The notes: generated from the sequence alone by a model not told the origin. Positions 25,151-36,604 are shown, counted from the stretch's first letter. The stretch is DNA of 64,000 nucleotides from Streptoverticillium olivoreticuli subsp. olivoreticuli (GCF_003391135.1 NZ_CP031455.1:1240001-1304000), one strand, 5' to 3'. Translations and numbers: made by a program.

Positions 25151-26821
25151 GTGAGATGGGCAGTGGCTGAGGGAACAGGCGGCGAGGGCGTTCGGCTCTG
25201 TCCGCTCGACAGTGACGGGCAGGCGGCCGGGCCGGTGGTGGCCGAGACGAGCCTGGCCGAGGCCGTGCGGGCGCGGCCGGAGGTCGAGCGGTGGGTGTGG
25301 CGGTCCACCGCGCGGTCGTACGGCGAGCTGCTCACGGCCGGTGTGCACGTGGAGCGGTGCTATGACGTCGAGGCCGCCGAGGCGCTGCTGATCGGCCACG
25401 AGGAGGGGCAGTCGGGCCAGCCGCGTTCGCTGGCCGCGGCGTGGGCCCGGCTGCGGCGGCTGCCGGTGCCGGCGGATCCGCCGTTGCAGGCGGCGGAGAC
25501 ACAGCCGTCGCTGTTCGCACCGGGCCCGGTGCCGCTGCCGCCCGGGGTCGAGGAGCTGGAGGCGCTGCTGGAGGTGTACGCGGAGCAGCTGGCCCGCACC
25601 GAACGCACCGAGCACCCGGGACGGACGCGGCTGCTGGTCGCCGCCGAGTCGGCGGGCACGCTGGTCGCGGCCGAGATGCGCCGGGCCGGGGTGCCGTGGC
25701 GTGCCGACGTGCACCGAGAGCTGCTCGACGAGCTGCTGGGGGAACGGTACCCGGGCGGTCAGGAGACCCGGAGACTGGCCGAGCTGGCGCAGACGGTGTC
25801 GGAGGCGTTCGGGGAGCCCGTACGGCCCGATCTGCCCGCCGACGTCATCAGGGCCTTCGCCCGCGCGGGCGTCGCCCTGTCGTCCACGCGGGCCTGGGAG
25901 CTCCGGAAGATCGGCCACCCGGCCGTCCCGGCCCTGCTGGAGTACAAGAAGCTCTACCGTCTGCACACGGCCCACGGCTGGTCGTGGTTGCAGTCCTGGG
26001 TCCACGACGGTCGGTTCCGCCCCGAGTACCTGCCCGCAGGCGCGGTCTCGGGGCGGTGGACCACCAACGGTGGCGGGGCGCTGCAGATCCCCCGGGTGGT
26101 CCGGCGGGCGGTGATCGCCGATCCCGGGTGGCGGCTGGTCGTGGCGGACGCCGACCAGCTGGAGCCCCGCGTGCTGGCGGCGATCTCGCGCGACCCGGGG
26201 CTGATGGACGTCGCGGGCAGCGGCCGCGATCTGTACGCGGACCTGGCCGAGCGCGCCTTCTCCGGCGACCGCGACCGGGCCAAGCTCGCGATGCTCGGGG
26301 CGATCTACGGGCAGACCTCCGGGGACGGCCTGAAGCACATGGCCGACCTGCGCCGCCGCTTCCCCCGGGCCGTCGCCTACGTGGACGACGCGGCACGCGC
26401 GGGCGAGGAAGGCCGACTGGTGCGGACCTGGCTGGGGCGGACCTGTCCGCCCGCGTCCACCACCGTCGACGACGAGGCGGGCATCCCCCAGGAGGAAGAG
26501 CCCCCCACCCGCGGCAGTACGGCGAGCGCCCGGGCCCGGGGCCGCTTCACCCGCAACTTCGTGGTCCAGGGCAGCGCCGCCGACTGGGCGCTGATCGTCC
26601 TCGCCACCCTGCGGCAGGCGATCGAGGGCCTCCGTGCCGAACTCGTATTTTTTCAGCACGATGAGGTGGTGGTGCACTGCCCGCGGGAGGAGGCGGAAGC
26701 GGTGGCGGAAGCCATCCGCACGGCCGGGAATCGCGCCGGGTGCATCGCCTTCGGTGACACGCCCACGCGGTTCCCGTTCACCACGGCCGTGGTGGAGTGC
26801 TATGCGCAGGCCAAGGCGTAG
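25151..26821 (+). CDS. Family A DNA polymerase (PolA-like) lacking a recognisable 5' nuclease
   Basis: 556 residues from GTG 25151. Polymerase motifs of family A are present: motif A VVADADQLEPRVLAA, motif B RDRAKLAMLGAIYG and motif C FFQHDEVVV. The N-terminal ~200 residues occupy the place of the 3'-5' exonuclease domain, but I do not see the DxE proofreading residues. There is no 5'-nuclease domain, so it is much shorter than housekeeping PolA. Actinomycetes often carry such a second polymerase; a repair or translesion role is an inference. Confidence 0.85.
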   Translation: MRWAVAEGTGGEGVRLCPLDSDGQAAGPVVAETSLAEAVRARPEVERWVWRSTARSYGELLTAGVHVERCYDVEAAEALLIGHEEGQSGQPRSLAAAWARLRRLPVPADPPLQAAETQPSLFAPGPVPLPPGVEELEALLEVYAEQLARTERTEHPGRTRLLVAAESAGTLVAAEMRRAGVPWRADVHRELLDELLGERYPGGQETRRLAELAQTVSEAFGEPVRPDLPADVIRAFARAGVALSSTRAWELRKIGHPAVPALLEYKKLYRLHTAHGWSWLQSWVHDGRFRPEYLPAGAVSGRWTTNGGGALQIPRVVRRAVIADPGWRLVVADADQLEPRVLAAISRDPGLMDVAGSGRDLYADLAERAFSGDRDRAKLAMLGAIYGQTSGDGLKHMADLRRRFPRAVAYVDDAARAGEEGRLVRTWLGRTCPPASTTVDDEAGIPQEEEPPTRGSTASARARGRFTRNFVVQGSAADWALIVLATLRQAIEGLRAELVFFQHDEVVVHCPREEAEAVAEAIRTAGNRAGCIAFGDTPTRFPFTTAVVECYAQAKA

Positions 26822-26890
26822 CGCGCCGCCTCCGGGCTCGCGGGAATAATCATGCGACGCGCCGCAGAGCGGGTGTTAGTTTCATCCATC

Positions 26891-27391
26891 ATGGAACCAC
26901 TCACCGAAGAGGACATCCGCTCCTCTTTCGTCAACTGCTCGAAGGGCGAGGCCCGCAGGATCAGCGTCCCCCGGGATCTGGCCGAGCGCGACTGGGCCGA
27001 TCTCGACTTCCTCGGCTGGCGCGACCCGGGCGCCCCGGACCGCGGCTATCTGGTCGTCGAGCGGGACGGCAAGCTGGTGGGCGTCACCCTGCGGGCCCCG
27101 CAGGGTGTCCGCCGCAGCTTCACCAAGACCAACATCTGCACCATATGCACAACCGGCCACCCTGGTACGGGAGTTGCCCTGCTCGCCGCACCGAAGGTCG
27201 GCGCCTCCGGGCGCCAGGGCAACACCGTCGGCGCTTACCTGTGCGCGGACCTCGCCTGCTCGCTCTACGTCCGGGGGAAGAAGAAGACCGGGATGGGGCT
27301 GCGCTACGAGGAATCGCTCACCGTCGAAGAGCAGATCGAGCGGCTCCGCGGCAATCTCCACGACTTCCTGGAGAAGGTCGGCGCGCCCTGA
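26891..27391 (+). CDS. FBP-domain (treble-clef zinc finger) protein
   Basis: 166 residues from ATG 26891. Two Cys pairs of the treble clef are visible: CTICTTGHPG and LCADLACSLYVRGKK. The order EDIRSSFVNCSKGEARRI at the start and TVEEQIERLRGNLHDFLEKV at the end fits FBP/EF-G-binding C-terminal domain proteins related to FusB. That family binds elongation factor G; whether this member confers antibiotic protection is unknown. It is convergent with the GNAT gene, separated by a hairpin. Confidence 0.8.
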   Translation: MEPLTEEDIRSSFVNCSKGEARRISVPRDLAERDWADLDFLGWRDPGAPDRGYLVVERDGKLVGVTLRAPQGVRRSFTKTNICTICTTGHPGTGVALLAAPKVGASGRQGNTVGAYLCADLACSLYVRGKKKTGMGLRYEESLTVEEQIERLRGNLHDFLEKVGAP

Positions 27392-27421
27392 CGCACCGGG
27401 GTGACAGTGGGGTTCGACGGT

Positions 27422-27457
27422 GCTGGTCGCGGTCATCGACGAGTGACTGCGACCAGC
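27422..27457. terminator. Bidirectional terminator between convergent genes
   Basis: GCTGGTCGCGGTCA (27422-27435) pairs with TGACTGCGACCAGC (27444-27457) with one G-U pair and an 8-base loop. Confidence 0.65.
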
Positions 27458-27462
27458 GCCTT

Positions 27463-28080
27463 CTAAGCGTCTGCCGGGCGGCGCGGTTCGCGCCGCATCG
27501 GCCACAGCGTCGGCCCGTCCCCCGGCAGCCGCAGCTCGTCCTGCACGGTGAAGCCGAAGTGCTCGTAGAAGGGCAGGTTGGACGGCTTGGAGGACTCCAG
27601 GTAGGCGGGCAGGCCCGCCGCGTCGGCCTTGGCCAGCCCCGAGCGCAGCAGAGCCGCCCCGTGCCCCCGGCCCTGCCCGGCCGGGTCGGCGCCGATCACC
27701 GCCAGGTACCAGTGCGGTTCCCGGGGTGCGTGCCCGGCGGCCGCCTCGACGGCGTCCTTCAGCAATGGAGCCCGGTCGCCGAGGATGTCCTGGAGCTCCT
27801 GGATGGTCTCCGCGTCGGGAACGGCCTTGGCCTGCGCCTGTGGCGGCACCCAGAAGGCGGCCGCCGCCTCGGTGCGCTCACACACGCTGTGGTGGACGTA
27901 CTGCCGGGTGAAGATCGTGGTGAAGTAGCGTTCCAACCCTGCCCCACGCGAGGCGTCGTCGGGGAAGAACCACCGCATCATCGGGTCGTCGTCGAAGGCG
28001 CGGGCCAAGGTGCGACCGACCGACGGAGCGTCGTCGATCGTTGCTGATTTCGGCGTGTTCGTTATCGACATACAGGTCAT
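27463..28080 (-). CDS. GNAT-family N-acetyltransferase
   Basis: 205 residues. The acetyl-CoA loop is IGADPAGQGRGHGAALL, preceded by the strand HWYLAVIG and followed by LPAYLESSKPSNLPFYEHFGF, which is the standard order. The substrate is unknown. ATG 28080 is used; ATG 28071 (MSITNTPKS) is equally possible, as neither has a strong ribosome site. It stands alone on its strand. Confidence 0.85.
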   Translation of the reverse strand: MTCMSITNTPKSATIDDAPSVGRTLARAFDDDPMMRWFFPDDASRGAGLERYFTTIFTRQYVHHSVCERTEAAAAFWVPPQAQAKAVPDAETIQELQDILGDRAPLLKDAVEAAAGHAPREPHWYLAVIGADPAGQGRGHGAALLRSGLAKADAAGLPAYLESSKPSNLPFYEHFGFTVQDELRLPGDGPTLWPMRREPRRPADA

Positions 28081-28254
28081 TCTGCACCCGTGTGATCTTG
28101 GGCCTCGCGGCGGGGTCCGGCCCTCGCTTCATGGCCAACGGAGCAGCCTCATGACGCAAGTTGGGGCAGGGCGCCGCTCCCCTTCGCGGAAAGGGCTCGC
28201 CCCGGAAGACTTCGGCATGGACATCGAGTCCTTGTCGGACCGAGAATCCTCTTC

Positions 28255-28797
28255 ATGACCACACCTGACTTCCGTACGCGCGTGACCCGGCCCTCCGAGG
28301 CCGAAAGGGATCAGGCGCTGGTCGTGCTGAGGGACGGGGCCGGTGACGGCAGGCTCTCCCATGACACGTTCATGCGCCGCATGAACATCGTCCTGACGGC
28401 TCGTAACCGGGCCGAGATCGACCACGCCATGGCCGACCTCCGGGCGCATGGACGGATCTCGGAGTTCCTCGTGCGCACGGTGACCCGCGTGGCGACGCTG
28501 ACCGTGCGCATGCGGAGAGCCTGGCATGGGGCACGGCTGCCGGGGCTGCGGCTTCCCGAGCCGGGAGCGGACGCGCTGAACATAGGGCGCTCGCCGCTGT
28601 CCGACTTGCGCCTCGACGACGACACGGTCTCCCGGCGGCACGCCGAGCTGCGCTACGTGGACGACCACTGGCGCCTGTCCGACCTCGGCTCGCGCAACGG
28701 CACGTACGTCAACGGACTGCGTATCGCCGGTACGGTGCGCGTTCAGCCGGGCGACCAGATCGCGTTCGGGGACCGGCACTTCCGCCTGTCCGTCTGA
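28255..28797 (+). CDS. DUF1707-FHA domain protein
   Basis: 180 residues. Residues 8-60 match the DUF1707 pattern (RPSEAERDQALVVLRDGAGDGRLSHDTFMRRM), a short N-terminal domain common in actinobacteria. Residues about 105-180 form an FHA domain with INIGRS-like NIGRSPL, DDTVSRRHAEL and LSDLGSRNGTYVNG, which bind phosphothreonine. No kinase gene is adjacent. It is probably a cytoplasmic adaptor in Ser/Thr kinase signalling. Confidence 0.85.
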   Translation: MTTPDFRTRVTRPSEAERDQALVVLRDGAGDGRLSHDTFMRRMNIVLTARNRAEIDHAMADLRAHGRISEFLVRTVTRVATLTVRMRRAWHGARLPGLRLPEPGADALNIGRSPLSDLRLDDDTVSRRHAELRYVDDHWRLSDLGSRNGTYVNGLRIAGTVRVQPGDQIAFGDRHFRLSV

Positions 28798-28811
28798 GTG
28801 AACGCCGGCGG

Positions 28812-29891
28812 TCAGCTCATCCCGGGTACACGTTCATCTGTGGATTCCGCCGTGGCGGGAGGAAGGTTGCGCCGGTAGAAGCGCCGGTAGGCACGTACCG
28901 TGGGTCCGTCGGCGGCCGACCAGAGGTCCTTGGCCACCGGGCGCATCCAGCGCAGGATGTCGAAGTCGGCATGATGATTGCGCCTGACCAAGCGCCACAG
29001 GAAGGCCGCCCAGAGGCGGTTGACCGGCCAGAGAAGCCAGTCGGGGCCGAACTTGCGGACGACCAGGCTCCATGTCGCGAGGGTGACACCGGGCCGTACG
29101 GGGCTCACGGCGGCGATGAAGGCCATACGGGGCGGTTTCCCGTCCGGCCGCGGACCCGGTTGCGGAGTGGCCACCGCCGTCGTCGGGCTCGCCATCGAGA
29201 TCAGGGTGTACGGGCGGAAGTGGTGGATGCGGGTGCCGTCCGCGTCGGCGGGCTGGATCCGGAACGAGAAGTGGCGGCCCTCGTCGCGCAGTTGGACGGA
29301 GGTCATCGGACGTCCCGGGCTATGGGTGTAGGCCCAGTGGGAGGCGTCGGTCACATGCTCGCCGATCGGCAGCAGATCCGCGTGGCACACGAGCACTTCG
29401 CCGGCCAGGTACAGATGGCGGCGACGGTCCTGCGCGAAGCCCAGCTCGCCCAGGGGCTCCGGGGTCGGTGAGCCGTGCCAGAACCAGATGATGCCGCCCA
29501 GCTCGGTCACGGGGACACTGCGCTGCGCGGCCCGGGAGGGGATCCGGTCGGCGCCGGGGATCTTCCGGCACGTCCCGTCCTTGTCGAACTCCCAGGCGTG
29601 GAAGCCACAGACCAGCCTCTCCTCGCTCACCCGGCCGCACCGGCCGAGGTCGGCGCCCATGTGACAGCACTGGCTGTCGATCATGCCGACCTGTCCGCCA
29701 CGCGTCCGGAACAACGCGTACTGCTGCGCCATGTACATCACCGGGACCACCTCGCCGCACCGTAGGTGGCGGCTGAAACGTGCGAAGTACCAGCCGACGG
29801 GGACGGGTCCCTGCCGCTCGTGACCGACGTGGAGGCGCAGGCTCTGGAGCTCACGGTCGTACGGGCGTGGGCGCCGGCGTCGCCGCGTCAT
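28812..29891 (-). CDS. Rieske non-heme iron oxygenase (alpha-subunit type)
   Basis: 359 residues. The Rieske cluster ligands are CCHMGADLG and CGFHAWEF. The mononuclear iron motif is EHVTDASHWAYTH, with Asp and two His in the DxxHxxxxH arrangement. The size and lack of a beta subunit resemble the KshA/cholesterol-type group rather than aromatic-ring dioxygenases. Its ATG overlaps the stop of the upstream flavin monooxygenase by 4 nt, so the two enzymes are co-translated and may oxidise the same substrate. A reductase partner is not adjacent. Confidence 0.85.
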   Translation of the reverse strand: MTRRRRRPRPYDRELQSLRLHVGHERQGPVPVGWYFARFSRHLRCGEVVPVMYMAQQYALFRTRGGQVGMIDSQCCHMGADLGRCGRVSEERLVCGFHAWEFDKDGTCRKIPGADRIPSRAAQRSVPVTELGGIIWFWHGSPTPEPLGELGFAQDRRRHLYLAGEVLVCHADLLPIGEHVTDASHWAYTHSPGRPMTSVQLRDEGRHFSFRIQPADADGTRIHHFRPYTLISMASPTTAVATPQPGPRPDGKPPRMAFIAAVSPVRPGVTLATWSLVVRKFGPDWLLWPVNRLWAAFLWRLVRRNHHADFDILRWMRPVAKDLWSAADGPTVRAYRRFYRRNLPPATAESTDERVPGMS

Positions 29892-31450
29892 GTGGTGGTT
29901 CCTCCCTCGTCCGTCGGTCGGCCGTGGTCCGCGGGCACCCGGGGCGCGGGGGCGGAGGGTGCGCGGTATGTGTAGGCGGCGGGGTCGAAGCGGTTGAGCC
30001 GGCGGACGAGGCGGCCGGTGGACCAGGGCCAGCAGAAGGTGTTCCGTCCGCTGGGACCGACGTAGTAGCTGGAGCAGCCGCCGGAGTTGTACACGGTGCT
30101 CCGGAGCGCTTCCTGCACCGCGGCGTTGTGGTCGGCCTGGACGGCCGCCCGCACGTCCATGGACGTGGAGCCGTGGCGGCGCAGGTGGGTCAGCGCGGCG
30201 CAGACGTAGGAGATCTGGGCCTCGAGGACGCTGATGGCGGAGGTGGAGCCGCCGAGGAGGTTGGGCCCCAGGAGGAGGAAGAGGTTGGGGAACCCGCTGA
30301 CGCTGGTGCCGAGGTAGGCCTCGGGGCCGTCCTTGGCCCAGGTCTCGTGCAGCGTACGGCCGTCCGTGCCGTGTGTGCTCCGGGCCAGCGGCAGCTCACC
30401 GATGCGGAAGCCCGTGGCCGTGATCACCACGTCGGCCTCGGTCCCGGTGCCGTCGGCACCGATGAGGTGCCGGCCGCGTACGGCGCGGACGGCGGTGGGG
30501 TGGAGACGGACGTGGGGCAAGGTCAGCGCCGGGTAGAACGTGCTCGAGGTCAGCAGCCGTTTGCAGCCCAGTCGGTAATGGGGCGTCAGTGCCCGGCGCA
30601 GCTCCTTGTCACGGACGGCGAGGCGCAGATGGGCGCGGGCCGCGGCCTGTACCGGGCCTATGAGACGTGGGTGGCGGAACGCGTAGCCGAAGCACTCCTG
30701 CAGGGTGTACTGACCAGCCCGCATGGCGCGCTGCACGCCCGGAGCGTGGGACAGGCACCAGTTGAGTGCCGCGGGGACCGGGAGGTCGGGCTTGGGCAGC
30801 ACCCACTGGGCGGTGCGCTGGAAGAGGTGCACGGCCGCGGCACGGTCCTGGACGGCCGGGACGACCTGCACGGCGGAAGCGCCGCTGCCGATCACCGCCA
30901 CCCGTCGGCCGGCGAGGTCGACGGAGTGGTCCCACTCGGCGGTGTGGAACACCGGTCCGGGGAACTCGTCGAGCCCCGGCAGGTCGGGCCGCCGCGGCTC
31001 GTGCCACGGCCCGGTGGCCAGGATCAGTGCCGTGGCGGTGTACTCGCCGTCGGTGGTCTCCAGGCGCCAGCGCCCCGCGCTCCGGTCCCAGCGGGCCCGC
31101 AGGACGGCGACACCGCACCGCAGCACCGCACCGACCCCGTACCGGTCGGCGGTCGCCCGCAGGTAGTCGTGGATCTCCCGCTGTCCGGCGAAAGTCCTGC
31201 TCCACCCTGGACTCGGGGTGAACGAATAGGAGTACAGCGAGGACGGGACGTCACACGCGCAGCCCGGATAGGTGTTGTCCCGCCAGGTGCCCCCGAGCTG
31301 CGGCGCCTTCTCCAGCACCAGCAGATCGCGGAATCCCCCCATGCGCAGCCGGATCGCGGCACCGATGCCGGAGAACCCCGCGCCGACCACCACCACCTGC
31401 ACATCCCTGCCCTCCCGGGCACCGCGCGGAAGATCAAGCGGAACCGGCAA
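29888..31450 (-). CDS. Flavin-containing monooxygenase, Baeyer-Villiger-like
   Basis: 520 residues. TTG 31450 directly behind AAGGAGG is taken as start. FAD loop VVVGAGFSGIGAAIRL and NADPH loop AVIGSGASAVQ are present. FPGPVFHTAEWD closely follows the Baeyer-Villiger fingerprint FxGxxxHxxxW but ends in D rather than P. It would insert oxygen next to a ketone or hydroxylate a nucleophile. It is the first gene of a two-oxygenase operon with the Rieske protein. An exact 13-bp tandem duplication sits just before its ribosome site. Confidence 0.85.
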   Translation of the reverse strand: MPVPLDLPRGAREGRDVQVVVVGAGFSGIGAAIRLRMGGFRDLLVLEKAPQLGGTWRDNTYPGCACDVPSSLYSYSFTPSPGWSRTFAGQREIHDYLRATADRYGVGAVLRCGVAVLRARWDRSAGRWRLETTDGEYTATALILATGPWHEPRRPDLPGLDEFPGPVFHTAEWDHSVDLAGRRVAVIGSGASAVQVVPAVQDRAAAVHLFQRTAQWVLPKPDLPVPAALNWCLSHAPGVQRAMRAGQYTLQECFGYAFRHPRLIGPVQAAARAHLRLAVRDKELRRALTPHYRLGCKRLLTSSTFYPALTLPHVRLHPTAVRAVRGRHLIGADGTGTEADVVITATGFRIGELPLARSTHGTDGRTLHETWAKDGPEAYLGTSVSGFPNLFLLLGPNLLGGSTSAISVLEAQISYVCAALTHLRRHGSTSMDVRAAVQADHNAAVQEALRSTVYNSGGCSSYYVGPSGRNTFCWPWSTGRLVRRLNRFDPAAYTYRAPSAPAPRVPADHGRPTDEGGTTT

Positions 31451-31460
31451 GGAACCCTCC

Positions 31461-31486
31461 TTGGCAGTGAGACTTGGCAGTGAGAC
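31461..31486. repeat. 13-bp tandem duplication upstream of the FMO gene (in a 350-base gene-free gap)
   Basis: TTGGCAGTGAGAC occurs twice in direct succession at 31461-31473 and 31474-31486, immediately upstream (on the - strand) of the AAGGAGG of the flavin monooxygenase. It may be an operator doublet or replication slippage. The rest of 31451-31800 shows no gene. Confidence 0.7.
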
Positions 31487-31800
31487 CGCCCACGGCCCTC
31501 CCCGGACCGGCGTCGGCCCCAGTCTGCGGGGAACCGGAAGAACACCATCAGGGCGTGAACCCGCGCACGAGTCGTGTCGTGCGCGAACAGGACGGCGCGC
31601 GCCAGGACCTCGCTCCGGCACCGGCGCATTCACCACGGGTCTGCGCCCTGGCGGGATCGGATGAGGACGCCGACGCGGGCACGGGCGACGGGTCCGCGGA
31701 GATCGATCAGGATTCGAGAAGCGCCGGCCCCCGAGCCGCGCCTAGCGTGGCTGCCATGGACCGGGCGATCACGTCAGGACCCACGACTTCAGGAGTGACC

Positions 31801-32157
31801 ATGACCGGCTCTTCCACCCGGGGAATCAAGACCGTGCTGCATCCCGTTTCCGACCTGGCGACGGCCAAGGCGGTGTACGCCACCCTGCTCGGTGTCCCGC
31901 CGCAGACCGACGAGTCCTACTACGTCGGCTTCGAGGCCGAGGGCCAGCACATCGGGCTGGTGCCGGACGGTGGACCGCAGGGCATGACCTCGCCGGTGGC
32001 CTACTGGCACGTGCCGGACATCGCGGCGAAGCTGGCCGAGGTGACCGCCGCGGGCGCCACCGTGAAGGAGCCCGCGCACGACGTGGGCGGCGGCCGCCTG
32101 GTGGCCACCGTCACCGACCCCGACGGCAACGTCCTCGGGCTGCTCCAGGACCGATGA
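31801..32157 (+). CDS. VOC (glyoxalase-fold) family protein
   Basis: 118 residues from ATG 31801 after AGGAG. The VOC pattern is clear: [59 protein letters not shown] and [14 protein letters not shown]. Both beta-alpha-beta-beta-beta modules are present in one chain. Such proteins are metal-dependent lyases/isomerases or drug-binding resistance proteins. It precedes the UvrA-like gene by 100 bases and may be co-transcribed. Confidence 0.85.
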   Translation: MTGSSTRGIKTVLHPVSDLATAKAVYATLLGVPPQTDESYYVGFEAEGQHIGLVPDGGPQGMTSPVAYWHVPDIAAKLAEVTAAGATVKEPAHDVGGGRLVATVTDPDGNVLGLLQDR

Positions 32158-32257
32158 GCGGAGAACCGGACGTACTACAGTGCGAGGCCGGTCGGATCGA
32201 GCCGGGCGACGCCGACGAAGGCCACGCAGGCGGCCCCGCCCAACAGATGGAGACGCG

Positions 32258-34648
<2,391 letters not shown>

Positions 34649-34750
34649 CCGCGGCCGTCGCGGCCGCCGTCGCCGGGCGGACCGTCCGGGAGCCGGCCGA
34701 GGACGAGGACGAGCTGATCACCGGCCCGGGCACTGTGGGAAACTGGTCGG

Positions 34751-35179
34751 GTGAGACGGCAGAACCTCGACGACCTCGTCCGGCTGCGGCGGGCCCGCGA
34801 CCGGATGGACCGCGACTACGCCGAGCCGCTCGACGTCCCGGCGCTGGCGCGTGACGCCCTCATGTCGTCGGGCCATTTCTCCCGCAGCTTCCGCGCCGCT
34901 TTCGGCGAGACGCCGTACAGCTATCTGATGACCCGCCGCATCGAGCGGGCCAAGGCGCTGCTGCGGCGCGGCGACCTCACGGTGACCGAGGTCTGCTTCG
35001 CGGTCGGCTGTACGTCGCTGGGGTCGTTCAGCTCGCGCTTCACCCAGCTGGTCGGCGAGAGCCCGAGCGCCTACCGGTCCCGGAGCCATGACCACGGCGC
35101 CGCCATCCCCGCGTGCATGGCCAAGATCCACACACGGCCGGTCAGGAACGGAGAAGCGGACCGCGCCGCTCGGCCGTAG
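34751..35179 (+). CDS. Short AraC-family regulator (DNA-binding domain only)
   Basis: 142 residues from GTG 34751. Two helix-turn-helix motifs are seen: LDVPALARDALMSSGHFSRSFRAAFGETPYSYL and LTVTEVCFAVGCTSLGSFSSRFTQLVGESPSAY. There is no sensor domain, so it resembles SoxS/MarA-size regulators. The next gene (VOC) starts 10 bases downstream, which indicates an operon and suggests that this VOC protein is its target or ligand sink. Confidence 0.85.
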   Translation: MRRQNLDDLVRLRRARDRMDRDYAEPLDVPALARDALMSSGHFSRSFRAAFGETPYSYLMTRRIERAKALLRRGDLTVTEVCFAVGCTSLGSFSSRFTQLVGESPSAYRSRSHDHGAAIPACMAKIHTRPVRNGEADRAARP

Positions 35180-35189
35180 CGTGACCTGC

Positions 35190-35606
35190 ATGGACATCAC
35201 CCTTTCCCAATGCTTCATCGCCGTCGACGACCACGACAAGGCGATCGCCTTCTACCGCGATGTGCTCGGCCTTGAGGTACGCAACGACGTCGGGTTCGAG
35301 GGGATGCGCTGGGTGACCGTCGGGGCGCCCTCGCAGCCGGACGTGAACATCGTCCTGGAACCGCCCGTCGCCGACCCGAACGCCTCACCGGCCGACAAAC
35401 AGGCCATGGCGGAGCTGATGGCCAAGGGCCTGCTGCGCGGCGTCATCTTCGCGACGGGCGACTGCGACGCCACCTTCGAACGGATCAGCACCGCGGGCGG
35501 CGAGGTGCTGCAGGAGCCGATGGACCAGCCCTACGGCGTCCGCGACTGCGCGTTCCGCGACCCTGCCGGCAACCTCTTGCGCTTCACCCAGCCCCTCGGG
35601 AAGTGA
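35190..35606 (+). CDS. VOC (glyoxalase-fold) family protein
   Basis: 138 residues. SQCFIAVDDHDKAIAFYRDVLGLEVRNDVGFEGMRWVTVG and FERISTAGGEVLQEPMDQPYGVRDCAFRDPAGNLLRF are textbook VOC segments with the C-terminal Arg-Asp-Pro-x-Gly-Asn turn. It begins 10 bases after the AraC gene and is surely co-transcribed with it. Substrate unknown. Confidence 0.9.
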   Translation: MDITLSQCFIAVDDHDKAIAFYRDVLGLEVRNDVGFEGMRWVTVGAPSQPDVNIVLEPPVADPNASPADKQAMAELMAKGLLRGVIFATGDCDATFERISTAGGEVLQEPMDQPYGVRDCAFRDPAGNLLRFTQPLGK

Positions 35607-35802
35607 GCCCTTGGCGGCCCCCGTTCGGGGTTCCGGACCGCGCCTTGAATGCCCGCCGACCGTCGGCAGGCCCGCGCCGGCACCGGTGTCTCCGGCCCGG
35701 TCCAAGACGGTAGAAGCTGCCGCAACGGCAACTCCAAGCCCGCCAACCAGAATCCCGGCCGGGGCCGGGGGCCGCGAGGCCTCAGAGCCGGCGAAGAACT
35801 GG

Positions 35803-36164
35803 TCAGTGGACGCCATCGGGCCTCATCTCCAGACAGGCCACTGTGCGATGTCGCCGGGCATTGTTCACGGCGACCAGGCGTTCCCAGGTCCGCTTGTCCA
35901 GCGTCTCGGCCCACTCGGCCATCGATCGCACCGCGAACTCGTCGTGCTCGTCCGGGTCCAGCGTGATCCGGGCGATATCGTCGGCGGTGAGCCGGCCGCC
36001 GTCGAACGCGAACCCGATCTTCGCGACCGGCCATTGCCACCGCCCGGGATGCTGCGCGAGCGACGAGTGCAGCTGCGGCGGGCGCCCTTCGGTGTCGGTG
36101 AAGAACAGGCAGGCGTAGGCAGCGTCTTGACGTACTGCTCAGGCGGAACCCACTGGTTGGCCAA
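35803..36164 (-). pseudogene. Nudix hydrolase pseudogene lacking the Nudix box
   Basis: The - strand starts well: GAGGAGG then TTG and ANQWVPPEQYVKTLP. The frame then shifts, and the homologous sequence resumes two positions over as YACLFFTDTEGRPPQLHSS. After GRWQWP the sequence jumps to IGFAFDGGRLTADDIARITLDPDEHDEF, omitting the whole GxxxxxExxxxxxxREUxEE box that belongs there, and ends at TGA 35803-35805. A frameshift plus the loss of catalytic residues make it non-functional. The remaining interval 35607-35802 holds no gene that I can support. Confidence 0.65.
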
Positions 36165-36316
36165 TTCCTCCTCCTCGGGTCAGAGACGAGCGATCAGCGC
36201 AGCCCGCCCTCGTGCAGCCGGGCGAATGCCCCGGCCACCGGACGTCCTCAAGATCCCTGTACGCGACATTGCGCAAAGCCCCTCCCCGCCCGGTATGGCA
36301 TGAGTATGGTGGCCGT

Positions 36317-36604
36317 ATGGCGAAGAAGAAGATCACCATCACGCTGGACGAACACAAGGTCGCCGAGGTCGAGCGTCTCGTCTCCGCGAGCAGCCGGGAC
36401 GAGGCCGCGTCCACGTCCGCGTGGATCGAGGACGCCGTCACCGCCAAACTGGCCCAGGCCGAGCGCGCCCAGCGCGCCCTGGACTGGCTGGTCGACCGGG
36501 CGCAGACCGAGAACCCGGGCGAATGGGATGCGGCACTCGCCGCCGTGAAGGCAGCCGACGAGCGCCACGGATTCACCCGCGCCGAGGGGAAGCACGCCGC
36601 GTGA
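36317..36604 (+). CDS. Probable antitoxin with N-terminal ribbon-helix-helix (VapB-like)
   Basis: 95 residues. The start AKKKITITLDEHKVAEVERLV fits a ribbon-helix-helix strand and helix, followed by a SASSRDEAASTSAWIEDAV helix. The C-terminus is charged (WDAALAAVKAADERHGFTRAEGKHAA), as expected of a toxin-neutralising tail. Its stop overlaps the next gene's GTG by 4 nt. It should bind the toxin and repress their joint promoter. Confidence 0.75.
   Translation: MAKKKITITLDEHKVAEVERLVSASSRDEAASTSAWIEDAVTAKLAQAERAQRALDWLVDRAQTENPGEWDAALAAVKAADERHGFTRAEGKHAA

Noticed and set aside
24690..25335. N-terminal extension of the AraC-family frame on the - strand
   Set aside because: The open frame continues, but the residues are low-complexity antisense of the NmrA fragment and the polymerase gene; no cupin domain.
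35385..35816. 143-codon - strand frame (ASTDQFFAGSEASRPPAPAG...) after the Nudix remnant
   Set aside because: The start looks plausible, but the sequence runs into antisense of the VOC gene without any motif; no support for a real gene.
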